Below are positions 1-4,738 of a stretch of DNA of 5,441 nt, one piece after another. Under the pieces are notes generated by a model. It did not search any database. It saw only the letters and a program-made list of their open reading frames with translations, and had not been told where the DNA came from. This DNA is from an uncultured Desulfovibrio sp. (GTDB taxonomy: Bacteria > Desulfobacterota > Desulfovibrionia > Desulfovibrionales > Desulfovibrionaceae), in the NCBI GenBank assembly GCA_946490455.1, contig CAMLXE010000134.1, forward strand, positions 1 to 5,441. Reading direction: 5' to 3'. The first letter of the stretch is position 1; every line of letters starts with the position of its first letter. The translations under genes were made by a program, and so were the position numbers.

Positions 1-288
1 CGCCGGACCTGACTGCCGGGAGAAGATTTCTGCGAGAGGCCGGGAAGGCCGTCCTGCAAAACGGTCGAAGCTGCCGGGAGAGTCCGCACAGGGAATGACT
101 CCGCATCAGGCCGCATCAGGGCCGCGTCAGGGCCGCATCAGGGGCCGCCTTTGCGTGCAGGGGGCGTGGAGCGGAAGGACGGGCGCTCCTTCGAGCCTGT
201 CTGCTCCCTTATCTGCCCGCGCTCTTTGCGCGCACCGTTTCTTTCGGCTGCCTTTCTCGGCGGGGAAGGGCAGAGGTCCTTGCAGCGG
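1..288. other. Left-edge non-coding stretch with repeated CTGCCGGGAGA word
   Basis: I find no convincing gene here. Reading frames on both strands are open in places, but their products are rich in Arg, Ser, Pro and Gly with no recognisable pattern and no ribosome binding site. The word CTGCCGGGAGA(A)G occurs at 13-25 and again at 71-82, 58 bases apart, the same interval seen in the other intergenic regions of this window. A short tandem repeat follows at 101-149. A small inverted repeat GAAGGA/TCCTTC (174-179 with 187-192) and a CGCGC/GCGCG hairpin near 217-232 lie downstream of the small minus-strand gene. Neither has a T-run, so I do not call a terminator. The first 93 bases could hold the tail of a gene lying to the left, in the frame that ends in TGA at 93-95, but nothing in it is recognisable. 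Confidence 0.5.
101..149. repeat. Short tandem repeat, four copies of a 10-12 base unit
   Basis: Four consecutive copies of CCGCATCAGG(G) are visible at 101-110, 111-121, 122-132 (CCGCGTCAGGG, one change) and 133-144, followed by a partial CCGCC. Unit length drifts from 10 to 12 by addition of G, as expected of slippage rather than of a coding repeat. The unit resembles the core CCGCATGGGCACAGG of the array near 3846, so it may be a local expansion of the same intergenic family. Confidence 0.85.
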
Positions 289-534
289 CTATTCGGCAAC
301 CGAGGCTTCGGCTCTGGCGATTTCCTGCCGTATGAATGCCGCAAGGTCGTGCGGTCTTTCTCCTTCAAACCAGGCAACCCAGAGCGCCGCGTTCTCGTTA
401 TAGTCGCGCAATGATTCATAAAAGCCCACGGCCCGTTCGGAGACAACGGCAAAGTGCAGTTCGGGGTGTCCTGTTTCAAAAACCTGTTCCGCATCTTCAA
501 AGGGGTCCGGTGAGATGGCCCTGACTTCCAGCAT
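289..534 (-). CDS. Small hypothetical protein, 81 aa
   Basis: I do not recognise the family. The start is the ATG at 534-532 because AAGGAG (541-546 on the plus strand read in reverse) lies six bases upstream. An earlier in-frame ATG at 609 has no such site and would add a Cys/Arg/Lys-rich, unlikely N-terminus. The protein begins MLEVRAISPDPFEDAEQVFE and ends in TAG at 291-289. It is acidic, soluble-looking, without signal peptide or membrane segment. It has a Trp/Glu-containing middle (ALWVAWFEGERPHD, about residues 49-62) and a probable helical C-terminus (AAFIRQEIARAEASVAE). Composition is protein-like, unlike the overlapping frames. It stands alone, divergent from the transporter at 844, with a candidate promoter at 586-614. 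No function can be assigned; it could be a lineage-restricted protein. Confidence 0.72.
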   Translation of the reverse strand: MLEVRAISPDPFEDAEQVFETGHPELHFAVVSERAVGFYESLRDYNENAALWVAWFEGERPHDLAAFIRQEIARAEASVAE

Positions 535-843
535 GAGTCTCTCCTTTTTCTGACAGGGAAAACGCAGTGTCCCTTGCTTTCCCGGCGTATAGCACCTGCC
601 GCGCCGCATGAAAATCCCGTATCTGCGGCTTCATGCAGAAAGGGAACCGCATTCTGACCGGTCTCCCTTGCGACACGTCCCTTCCGGCGAAGCGAAATCG
701 TTCTTGCCTTTCTCCAGAAAGGGAACAGAATGGGGCGGCAGGTCTGCCGTCCGGCGAACGGACCGGCTTTGCAGCGGGCACGGGCAGGGCGTTCCGGCCT
801 GCAATTCTGGAACGGCCTCACGAGGGCACGGGAGGAAGGAACC
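535..843. other. Divergent intergenic spacer between the small gene and the transporter
   Basis: This 309-base spacer should carry control signals for both flanking genes. On the minus strand there is a fair promoter candidate (586-614). A 7-bp inverted repeat, GCATGAA at 606-612 with TTCATGC at 630-636, overlaps its -35 element and is a possible operator. On the plus strand a tight hairpin CCTTTC-TCCA-GAAAGG sits at 707-722. A weak promoter (TTGCCT at 704-709, CAGAAT at 726-731, 16-base spacing) could serve the transporter. CAGAAAGGGAAC occurs twice (636-647, 715-726). Near 772-797 the sequence GCAGCGGGCACGGGCAGGG resembles words found in the large array on the right. I see no gene here. Confidence 0.45.
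586..614 (-). promoter_or_regulatory. Candidate sigma-70-type promoter for the 81-aa gene
   Basis: Read on the minus strand, TTTTCA (609-614) and TATACG (586-591) are separated by exactly 17 bases. The -10 is preceded by TGC, giving an extended -10 (TGCTATACG). The -35 matches four of six consensus positions. Transcription would start near 579, leaving a leader of about 45 bases with the strong Shine-Dalgarno at 541-546. This is inferred from position and motif only. Confidence 0.4.
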
Positions 844-1809
844 ATGAACAGAGGCTATCTCTTCATTGCGCTGGCAACGCTGTTTTTCAGCACCATGGAA
901 ATTGCCCTGAAAAGCATTGCCGGCGAATTTCATCCTGTTCAGATCAATTTTACGCGGTTCCTTGTGGGCGGCCTTTTTCTGATTCCCTTTGCCGGACGTG
1001 CGCTTCGGAAGCACGGGGTCAGACTTGAACGCAGAATGCTTCTTGATTTTGCCTTCCTGGGATTTGTGGGCATTGTCGTCAGCATGAGCTTCTATCAGTT
1101 TGCCGTGGAAAACGCCAACGCCTCGGTCGTTGCCGTGCTTTTCAGCTGCAATCCCGTTTTTGTGTTCGTGTTTGCCTACCTGATTCTGCGGGCCGATATC
1201 CGGCGGCATCACATCCTTGCGCTTGTGCTTGAATGTGCGGGAGCCCTCATCCTGATCAACCCGCTGCATACGGACATCAGCCTTGCGGGCATTGTCCTTT
1301 CGGCTCTGGCAACCATGACCTTTGCCCTGTATGCCGTGCTGGGAACCAATCCCTGCGCCCGCTATTCCGGCGTGGTGGTGACCTGCGGCAGCTTCCTCTT
1401 TGCCAGTCTGGAAATGCTGATTCTGATTGCCCTGAGCCATCTTGGCCCGGTCGCCGACTTCCTCGCGGACGGCCCGCTCGCCCTGTTTGCCAATATCCCC
1501 GTCCTGACCGGATACACACCGGCCAATCTGTTCATCGTCCTCTATATCTGCATCGGCGTGACCGGTGGCGGCTATGCTTCCTACTTCATGGCCATTGAAT
1601 CCACCTCCGCCCTGACGGCCTCGCTGGTCTTCTTCTTCAAGCCGGCGCTTGCGCCGATTCTGGCCCTGCTTTTCCTGCGGGAGCCCATTCCCTTCAACAT
1701 GGTGGTGGGGATTCTGCTGATTCTCCTTGGTTCGCTGGTTTCCCTGCTTCCTGCGCTCACGGCAGGCCCGTCTGTCCTTCTGGAGCGGTTCGCAAGGTGG
1801 AAAAGGTAA
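844..1809 (+). CDS. EamA/DMT-superfamily inner-membrane transporter
   Basis: A 321-residue protein with the layout of the drug/metabolite transporter superfamily: two EamA repeats of five helices each. Hydrophobic segments lie at about residues 5-22, 35-51, 68-88, 94-115, 122-139, 147-166, 175-198, 226-250, 255-277 and 284-303. The second repeat ends with a family-typical stretch: Pro267 and Pro271 in helix 9, an LREPIP turn at 278-283, then a Gly-rich last helix (VVGILLILLGSLVSLL). The first repeat has a matching CNPVFVFVFAYLIL stretch at 102-115. The start is the ATG at 844, preceded by GGAGGAAGG; upstream in-frame codons give an Arg-rich, non-membrane extension. Such proteins export or import small metabolites, amino acids or nucleotide sugars; the substrate cannot be read from sequence. 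The C-terminus is basic (RFARWKR), probably cytoplasmic. No neighbour suggests a substrate. Confidence 0.93.
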   Translation: MNRGYLFIALATLFFSTMEIALKSIAGEFHPVQINFTRFLVGGLFLIPFAGRALRKHGVRLERRMLLDFAFLGFVGIVVSMSFYQFAVENANASVVAVLFSCNPVFVFVFAYLILRADIRRHHILALVLECAGALILINPLHTDISLAGIVLSALATMTFALYAVLGTNPCARYSGVVVTCGSFLFASLEMLILIALSHLGPVADFLADGPLALFANIPVLTGYTPANLFIVLYICIGVTGGGYASYFMAIESTSALTASLVFFFKPALAPILALLFLREPIPFNMVVGILLILLGSLVSLLPALTAGPSVLLERFARWKR

Positions 1810-1817
1810 CCTTTTCC
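1799..1817 (+). terminator. Perfect hairpin with the transporter stop codon as its loop
   Basis: GGAAAAGG (1799-1806) and CCTTTTCC (1810-1817) form a perfect 8-bp stem, and the 3-base loop is exactly the TAA stop (1807-1809). The only T-run is inside the stem, with none after it, so this is not a classic intrinsic terminator. It may be an mRNA end-stabilising structure or a weak terminator. No better terminator for this gene is visible before 2260. Confidence 0.4.
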
Positions 1818-2037
1818 TGACGGCATGCGCCTCCCCGCCTTCCTGTCGCCCGGCAGAAAGACGCCTTCTACCCTTTCCGCTTCCGGATTGCAGCGCCACT
1901 GTCCGGCGTTCCTCCTGCCGAATCTGCCCTGACAGACTCTTCCGGATTGCAGTCCCGCAGTCCGGAAGACCGTGCCCGACTGCCGGGACCAAGAAGATTG
2001 TATCCAAGAAATTCATTAGTAACCGGAAGATCGCGCC

Positions 2038-2105
2038 GCCTGCCCGGACCGGGAGCCTGCCGGGACCGGGAGCCTTCCGGGACTGGGAGAGCCTGCCGGG
2101 ACAGG
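2038..2105. repeat. Tandem repeat, about four copies of a 17-base unit
   Basis: The unit GCCTGCCGGGACCGGGA is present at 2038-2054 (one change), 2055-2071 (as written), 2072-2090 (19 bases, three differences) and partly at 2091-2105. Adjacent copies differ by single changes. The core CTGCCGGGA is the same word found at 13, 71 and 1980. Confidence 0.85.
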
Positions 2106-2131
2106 CGCGTCTGCGCTTATGTGAGCAGCCG

Positions 2132-2203
2132 GGTGGCTGTCTTCCAGGGTGGCTGTCTTCCAGGATGGCTGTCTTCCAGGCGGCTGTCTTCCAAGGCGGC
2201 AGC
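2132..2203. repeat. Tandem repeat, four copies of a 16-base unit
   Basis: The unit GGTGGCTGTCTTCCAG occurs at 2132-2147 and 2148-2163 (identical), 2164-2179 (GATGG... variant) and 2180-2194 (15 bases, GCGG... variant), then a partial GGCGGCAGC to 2203. The near-identity of the first copies indicates recent expansion. The unit is unrelated to the 17-base array 27 bases to the left. The shift from 16 to 15 bases argues against coding. Confidence 0.9.
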
Positions 2204-2259
2204 ATGAAGAGGAGGACCGGCAGAACCGCCGGCAGCGGGCACGGGGTCAGGATGAACAG

Positions 2260-2300
2260 AAAAACCGGCAGCCGCATCCCTGAGACGCTGCTGCCGGTTT
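2260..2300 (-). terminator. Intrinsic terminator for the yjbQ-mgsA unit
   Basis: Read on the minus strand, AAACCGGCAGC (2300-2290) pairs perfectly over 11 bp with GCTGCCGGTTT (2272-2262) around a 17-base loop. The second arm runs into TTTTT (2264-2260). It lies 38 bases past the mgsA stop, the expected place. In the plus direction only three T residues follow the stem, so it should act mainly on minus-strand transcripts. Confidence 0.85.
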
Positions 2301-2338
2301 CTGGCATGGACGAACTGGGTCAGGCTCCGGGAAGGGCC

Positions 2339-2818
2339 TCAGCTCAGTGGTCTTTCGGTATATTCGGAAAAATTGTAGATCGCTCTGGCGTGATGTTCCT
2401 CGGCATAGAGCGGTGAGGAGATGATGTAGTTTGCCGTGGCAACATTGCAGGCGGTGGGGACATTGTAGAGATTGGAAATGCGGAGCAGCGCCTTGACGTC
2501 CACATCGTGGGGCTGAGCCTGCATGGGGTCCCAGAAGAAAATCAGCACATCAATCTGTCCTTCCGCAATCAGGGCGCCCATTTGCAGGTCGCCGCCAAGG
2601 GGACCCGACTTCAGCTTTTGCAGTCTGCATTCCGCAAAGGCTTCTCCCAGCTTTTCCTGAAGGGCCTTTTCCACAAGTCGCCCGGTTGTCCCCGTGCAGG
2701 TCAGATCCTGCCCCTGAAGGGCGGAGGCGTTTTCACGAACCCACTGAACGAGTTCCTTTTTACAGTTGTCGTGGGCCACAAGGGCTATTCTGCGTCGAAA
2801 GGGACGGGTTTCGGTCAT
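2339..2818 (-). CDS. mgsA: Methylglyoxal synthase
   Basis: MgsA converts dihydroxyacetone phosphate to methylglyoxal and phosphate, a cytoplasmic bypass of lower glycolysis used when phosphate is short or sugar phosphates build up. The 159-residue product matches the usual length (about 150) and aligns from end to end with my recollection of the E. coli enzyme: IALVAHDNCK near the N-terminus, GTTGRLVEKA, SGPLGGDLQMGALIAEG, IDVLIFFWDPM, PHDVDVKALLR and NVATANYIISSP. Counterparts of the E. coli catalytic and phosphate-site residues are present: His16 (His19), Asp77 (Asp71), Asp97 (Asp91), His104 (His98), Asp107 (Asp101). The start is the ATG at 2818-2816, with GGAG nine bases upstream. It lies 106 bases after yjbQ on the same strand, and a terminator follows at 2300-2260. 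The enzyme appears complete. Compared with E. coli there is an insertion of about six residues around 54-68. Confidence 0.97.
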   Translation of the reverse strand: MTETRPFRRRIALVAHDNCKKELVQWVRENASALQGQDLTCTGTTGRLVEKALQEKLGEAFAECRLQKLKSGPLGGDLQMGALIAEGQIDVLIFFWDPMQAQPHDVDVKALLRISNLYNVPTACNVATANYIISSPLYAEEHHARAIYNFSEYTERPLS

Positions 2819-2894
2819 GATTCTTTTCTCCGAACAAGCTTGATATGAACAAAGACAGTCGTGCCGGAAAGAGAATAGCAGGCGGACCGGCATT

Positions 2895-2923
2895 TGTATA
2901 GCGGCCAGGGAAACAATTTGCAG
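2895..2923 (-). promoter_or_regulatory. Possible promoter for mgsA in the yjbQ-mgsA gap
   Basis: In the 106-base gap, the minus strand reads GCTATACAAAT, offering a -10 of TATACA (2895-2900). A weak -35 CTGCAA (2918-2923, three of six consensus positions) lies 17 bases upstream, just past the yjbQ stop. If real it would let mgsA be transcribed independently, with a leader of about 70 bases. No transcription terminator is visible in this gap, so read-through from yjbQ is also possible. Confidence 0.28.
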
Positions 2924-2924
2924 A

Positions 2925-3335
2925 TCAGCCGGTTTCTCCGGGCAGCCATTGCAGCCACAGGTTTCTGGTTCGCGGCCCGTCTCCCTCATAAAGATAGATG
3001 CTCTGCCACGTTCCCAGCAGCAGTCTGCCGTTTTCCACCAGAACAAGCAGCGATGACCCCATGAGACTTGCCTTGATATGGGCGTCGCTGTTCCCCTCCC
3101 TGTGCCGGTACTTCCCGGCATGTGGCACCAGTCGGCTGAAAAAGGCCGTCAGGTCGCTGGCCACATCAGGATCGGCACCCTCATTGATGGTCAGGCCACA
3201 GGTCGTATGCGGGCAGTAGATCGCAAGCGCGCCACTGGCGCCTTCCGGCAGGCAGGTCCGCACATGTGTTCTGATTCTGTCTGTAATATCAAGAAGTTCC
3301 TCTCGACGTTCAGTCATGACGCTTATGCTTTTCAT
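2925..3335 (-). CDS. YjbQ/UPF0047-family protein (secondary thiamine-phosphate synthase)
   Basis: A 136-residue protein of the small, soluble YjbQ family (UPF0047). Databases name the family 'secondary thiamine-phosphate synthase' because members show weak thiamine-phosphate synthase activity; the main physiological role is unsettled. Family hallmarks are all present in order: MKSISV start, REELLDIT (11-18), CPHTTCGLTINEGADPDV (41-58), YRHREGNSDAHIKASLMGSS (76-95), GTWQSIYLYEGDGPRTR (108-124). His43, His78 and His86 are probably the clustered conserved histidines of the active or metal site. The start is the ATG at 3335-3333, chosen because its MKSISV opening matches relatives; its Shine-Dalgarno (GGAA) is weak. 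An in-frame ATG at 3317 lacks one, and another at 3359 would add eight unlikely residues. It lies upstream of mgsA on the same strand, 106 bases away. No thiamine-pyrophosphate riboswitch or thi gene is visible nearby. Confidence 0.93.
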   Translation of the reverse strand: MKSISVMTERREELLDITDRIRTHVRTCLPEGASGALAIYCPHTTCGLTINEGADPDVASDLTAFFSRLVPHAGKYRHREGNSDAHIKASLMGSSLLVLVENGRLLLGTWQSIYLYEGDGPRTRNLWLQWLPGETG

Positions 3336-3618
3336 ACGCTTTCCGGATGACCCCGCCATGCGGGACGGTTCAGGGTGAGAAAACGGGGACCCGCGGACAG
3401 AAAATCGGCCTTCCCGTTTCGGAAGCATCGCCTCTGGCGAATCCGTCCTTCCGTTTCGGAGCATCCCCGGAAAAGGGAATGCCGTACTTTGGGCCAGGGG
3501 GCAAGTCTCCTTTCCGGGCACGTCTTTCCCGCACACGTTTTTTCGGAGAGACCCGGAGACCGGAAGGCAGGCCGTGGCGGTTCAGGAACGCGGGAATCGC
3601 CGCTCGCATGGCCATTGG
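3336..3618. other. Non-coding DNA upstream of yjbQ with a 20-base near-duplicate
   Basis: This holds the yjbQ 5' region and the approach to the large array. The segment CCTTCCCGTTTCGGAAGCAT at 3409-3428 is nearly repeated at 3447-3465 (CCTTCCGTTTCGGAGCAT), 38 bases apart with two single-base deletions. A perfect small hairpin CCCGC-CAT-GCGGG spans 3352-3364, just upstream of the yjbQ start. A T6 run occurs at 3540-3545 but has no convincing stem beside it. GGTTCAGG appears at 3368-3375 and 3580-3587. No clear -10/-35 pair for yjbQ could be picked out. I see no gene here. Confidence 0.45.
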
Positions 3619-4070
3619 CAGACGCTGCGCATGGCGGCACGGTCTCCCGGAATACAGCCATCCCCGACTATGGGCAGAGCAGACGCATGACAGTCCGGAC
3701 AGGAAACAAACCCGTGTGAGCCGCTTTTTCGGCAGACGTCACACGCATGGCCGGGCAGGAGTCTCGATACGTTCCCGGCTCTCAGGACAGACGCTGCGCG
3801 CGTGACGACGCAGGCTGCAATCCCGCCACACTCCGGGTTTTCCGGCAGACGCCGCATGGGCACAGGACTTCCCGGACCTCACAACCATGTCTGATGGAAC
3901 AGACGCTATGCGTGTGGGCACAGGACTCGGCAAACATCTTGGCGTATTCACTGAGCGCGACAGACGCTGCGCGCGTGGGCACAGGACCAGCCTGCACACC
4001 CGAACCACCAGCAACCGACAGAACATACGCGCGTGGCGGCGCAGGATGAAGACGATGCCGTGGCATTTTC

Positions 4071-4151
4071 ATGGCAGGCGCGCGCGTCCGGAAAGGCTCG
4101 TGCTCAAGGTACGCATGAACCTTGAGAGCATGGCAGGCGCGCGCGTCCGGA
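4071..4151. repeat. Exact 22-base duplication enclosing a hairpin
   Basis: Bases 4071-4092 and 4130-4151 are identical over 22 positions (beginning ATGGCAGGCG, ending CGTCCGGA), 59 bases apart. The segment between them contains a strong inverted repeat: CTCAAGGT (4103-4110) pairs perfectly with ACCTTGAG (4119-4126) around an 8-base loop, and TG/CA can extend it past a two-base bulge. Both copies sit in register with the surrounding array, so this is probably its most recently duplicated period. The direct-repeat-plus-hairpin shape recalls a small mobile or recombination element, but the 22-base repeats are far longer than normal target duplications. Confidence 0.85.
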
Positions 4152-4278
4152 TACGCCGCCTGCATGTGGCAGGGGATTCGTAACCACTGACTTTGGTCGT
4201 GCGGGTCCGGAAAGCCTCCTGCATGTGTATTCGTTCCGGGCACGGGCAAGGGGGTGGCTCCTCGCATCCCTTCCTGTC

Positions 4279-4362
4279 TTCCGGCAGCGTTCCCGACACG
4301 GGTAGGCCCCAAAGTTTAAGCCAGAAGAATCTTTAATTTTCCGGCAGCGTTCCCGACACGGG
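4279..4362. repeat. Exact 24-base duplication, 60 bases apart, with AT-rich spacer
   Basis: Bases 4279-4302 and 4339-4362 are identical (start TTCCGGCAGCG, end GACACGGG), and with one mismatch the match extends through AGG to 28 bases. The 36-base spacer contains a distinctly AT-rich patch (AAAGTTTAAG and AATCTTTAATTTT), unlike the GC-rich surroundings. It keeps the phase of the array. Confidence 0.88.
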
Positions 4363-4373
4363 CAGGGCGGAGC

Positions 4374-4438
4374 CAGACCACAGGGGAGAGGCCCATCTCT
4401 CTTTCACGGACAGGCCGGGGACGCAGACCACAGGGGAG
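4374..4438. repeat. 15-base direct repeat CAGACCACAGGGGAG
   Basis: The word CAGACCACAGGGGAG occurs at 4374-4388 and 4424-4438, 50 bases apart. Its core CCACAGGGGA occurs a third time in inverted orientation at 4475-4484, so the second and third copies form the stem of the hairpin at 4428-4490. Confidence 0.85.
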
Positions 4439-4490
4439 CCGGTGGCCTGCGCTGTCTTCCGCACAGGCTGTCATTCCCCTGTGGCCTTTT
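4428..4490 (+). other. Long two-stage hairpin, possible terminator or structured RNA
   Basis: CCACAGGGGA (4428-4437) pairs over 10 bp with TCCCCTGTGG (4475-4484). Inside, after unpaired strands of seven and six bases, GCCTG (4445-4449) pairs with CAGGC (4464-4468). After one C/A mismatch, GC (4451-4452) pairs with GC (4461-4462) around the 8-base loop 4453-4460. TTTT follows at 4487-4490, so plus-strand transcripts could terminate here, though the T-run is short. It separates the repeat array from the cinA leader. Confidence 0.55.
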
Positions 4491-4738
4491 GGGAGTCGCG
4501 CAGGGGGATGGGGTGTTCTTGCTGTTGTAGCTTCGCATGGGCCTTGTGAGTGTTCGCGCCGGGGAGCAGCGCCGTCCCGCCGCACACGGGGCCTGATGGC
4601 GTACCTGTCCTTCCCGGCAGGGGAACCGTCTGCCGCATCGGCAATGCTGCTATAGGAGGAAAGCCTCCGTGAAAAATGACTGGTGCAGGAGGGCGCAGGA
4701 GTGTATTGGTCTTTTCAGACCATTATGGGGAGGGCGGC
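4485..4738 (+). promoter_or_regulatory. cinA upstream region with candidate extended -10 and leader hairpins
   Basis: I find no gene in this 254-base stretch. TGCTATAGG (4648-4656) is a candidate extended -10 (hexamer 4651-4656), resembling the TGCTATACG upstream of the 81-aa gene, but no good -35 is present. Small perfect hairpins occur at 4611-4625 (TTCCC-GGCAG-GGGAA), 4655-4668 (GGAGG-AAAG-CCTCC, which folds up a Shine-Dalgarno-like sequence) and 4707-4722 (TGGTC-TTTTCA-GACCA), the last ending four bases before the ribosome binding site of cinA. A GTG at 4669 and an ATG at 4676 follow the 4655 motif; neither leads to a convincing separate gene. Confidence 0.35.

Larger units (their letters stand above)
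1810..2259. other. Convergent intergenic region made largely of repeats
   Basis: I find no gene in this region between the transporter and the mgsA terminator. It holds several repeats. TTCCGGATTGCAG occurs at 1881-1893 and again at 1940-1952 (59 bases apart), each followed by a GTCCGG-containing segment. CTGCCGGGACC at 1980-1990 recurs as CTGCCCGGACC at 2040-2050 (60 bases apart). Two different tandem arrays follow (2038-2105 and 2132-2203). A relatively AT-rich patch, from about 1991 to 2024, separates the two halves. At 2215-2245 there are words (CCGGCAG, CGGGCACGGGGTCAGG) similar to the large array at 3619-4370. Reading frames across it are artefacts of GC-rich repeats. Confidence 0.6.
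3619..4370. repeat. Degenerate direct-repeat array, period about 53-61 bases
   Basis: A conserved word, roughly CAGACGCTGCGCGCGTGGG followed by CACAGGAC, recurs at 3619, 3680, 3733, 3788, 3846, 3900, 3961 and 4019, then in drifting form as CAGGCGCGCGCGTCCGGA at 4075 and 4134. Intervals are 61, 53, 55, 58, 54, 61, 58, 56 and 59. Related words continue in phase near 4194 (GTGCGGGTCCGGA), 4232 (CGTTCCGGGCACGGGCAAGG), 4288 and 4348 (CGTTCCCGACACGGG). The conserved part is about 20-28 bases and the remainder of each period is different each time. Intervals are not multiples of three, so this is not a protein repeat. The ACGC...GCGT half-sites can form a small hairpin in several copies (3788, 3900, 3961). 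It is non-coding as far as I can see and its function is unknown. Confidence 0.75.

Noticed and set aside
138..845. 235-codon minus-strand frame covering the small gene and spacer
   Set aside because: Arg/Pro/Ser-rich composition, no ribosome binding site, and it overlaps the better supported 81-aa gene in another frame.
1947..2207. 86-codon plus-strand frame with repeated GPG and VFQ-like peptides
   Set aside because: The peptide repeats only mirror the 17- and 16-base DNA tandem repeats, and there is no ribosome binding site.
631..2307. 558-codon open frame on the minus strand
   Set aside because: It lies antisense to the complete transporter gene and runs through tandem repeats. The product is low-complexity and rich in Gln, Arg, Lys and Gly with no domain, a typical shadow of a GC-rich gene.
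2819..3400. Thiamine-pyrophosphate riboswitch ahead of yjbQ or mgsA
   Set aside because: I looked for the conserved CUGAGA and CUGAUC-type cores on the minus strand and did not find them in a plausible arrangement.
3619..4151. CRISPR array
   Set aside because: Spacing looks similar, but the repeats differ from each other at many positions and in length, intervals vary from 53 to 61, and no cas gene or typical leader is in view.
3782..4312. 176-codon minus-strand frame in the repeat array
   Set aside because: It crosses array copies whose spacing is not a multiple of three, so repeated DNA gives unrelated peptides. No start signal or domain.
4655..4671. RNase P RNA-like GAGGAAAG word upstream of cinA
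   Set aside because: Only this short word matches; the rest of the conserved core is missing and cinA begins within 90 bases.
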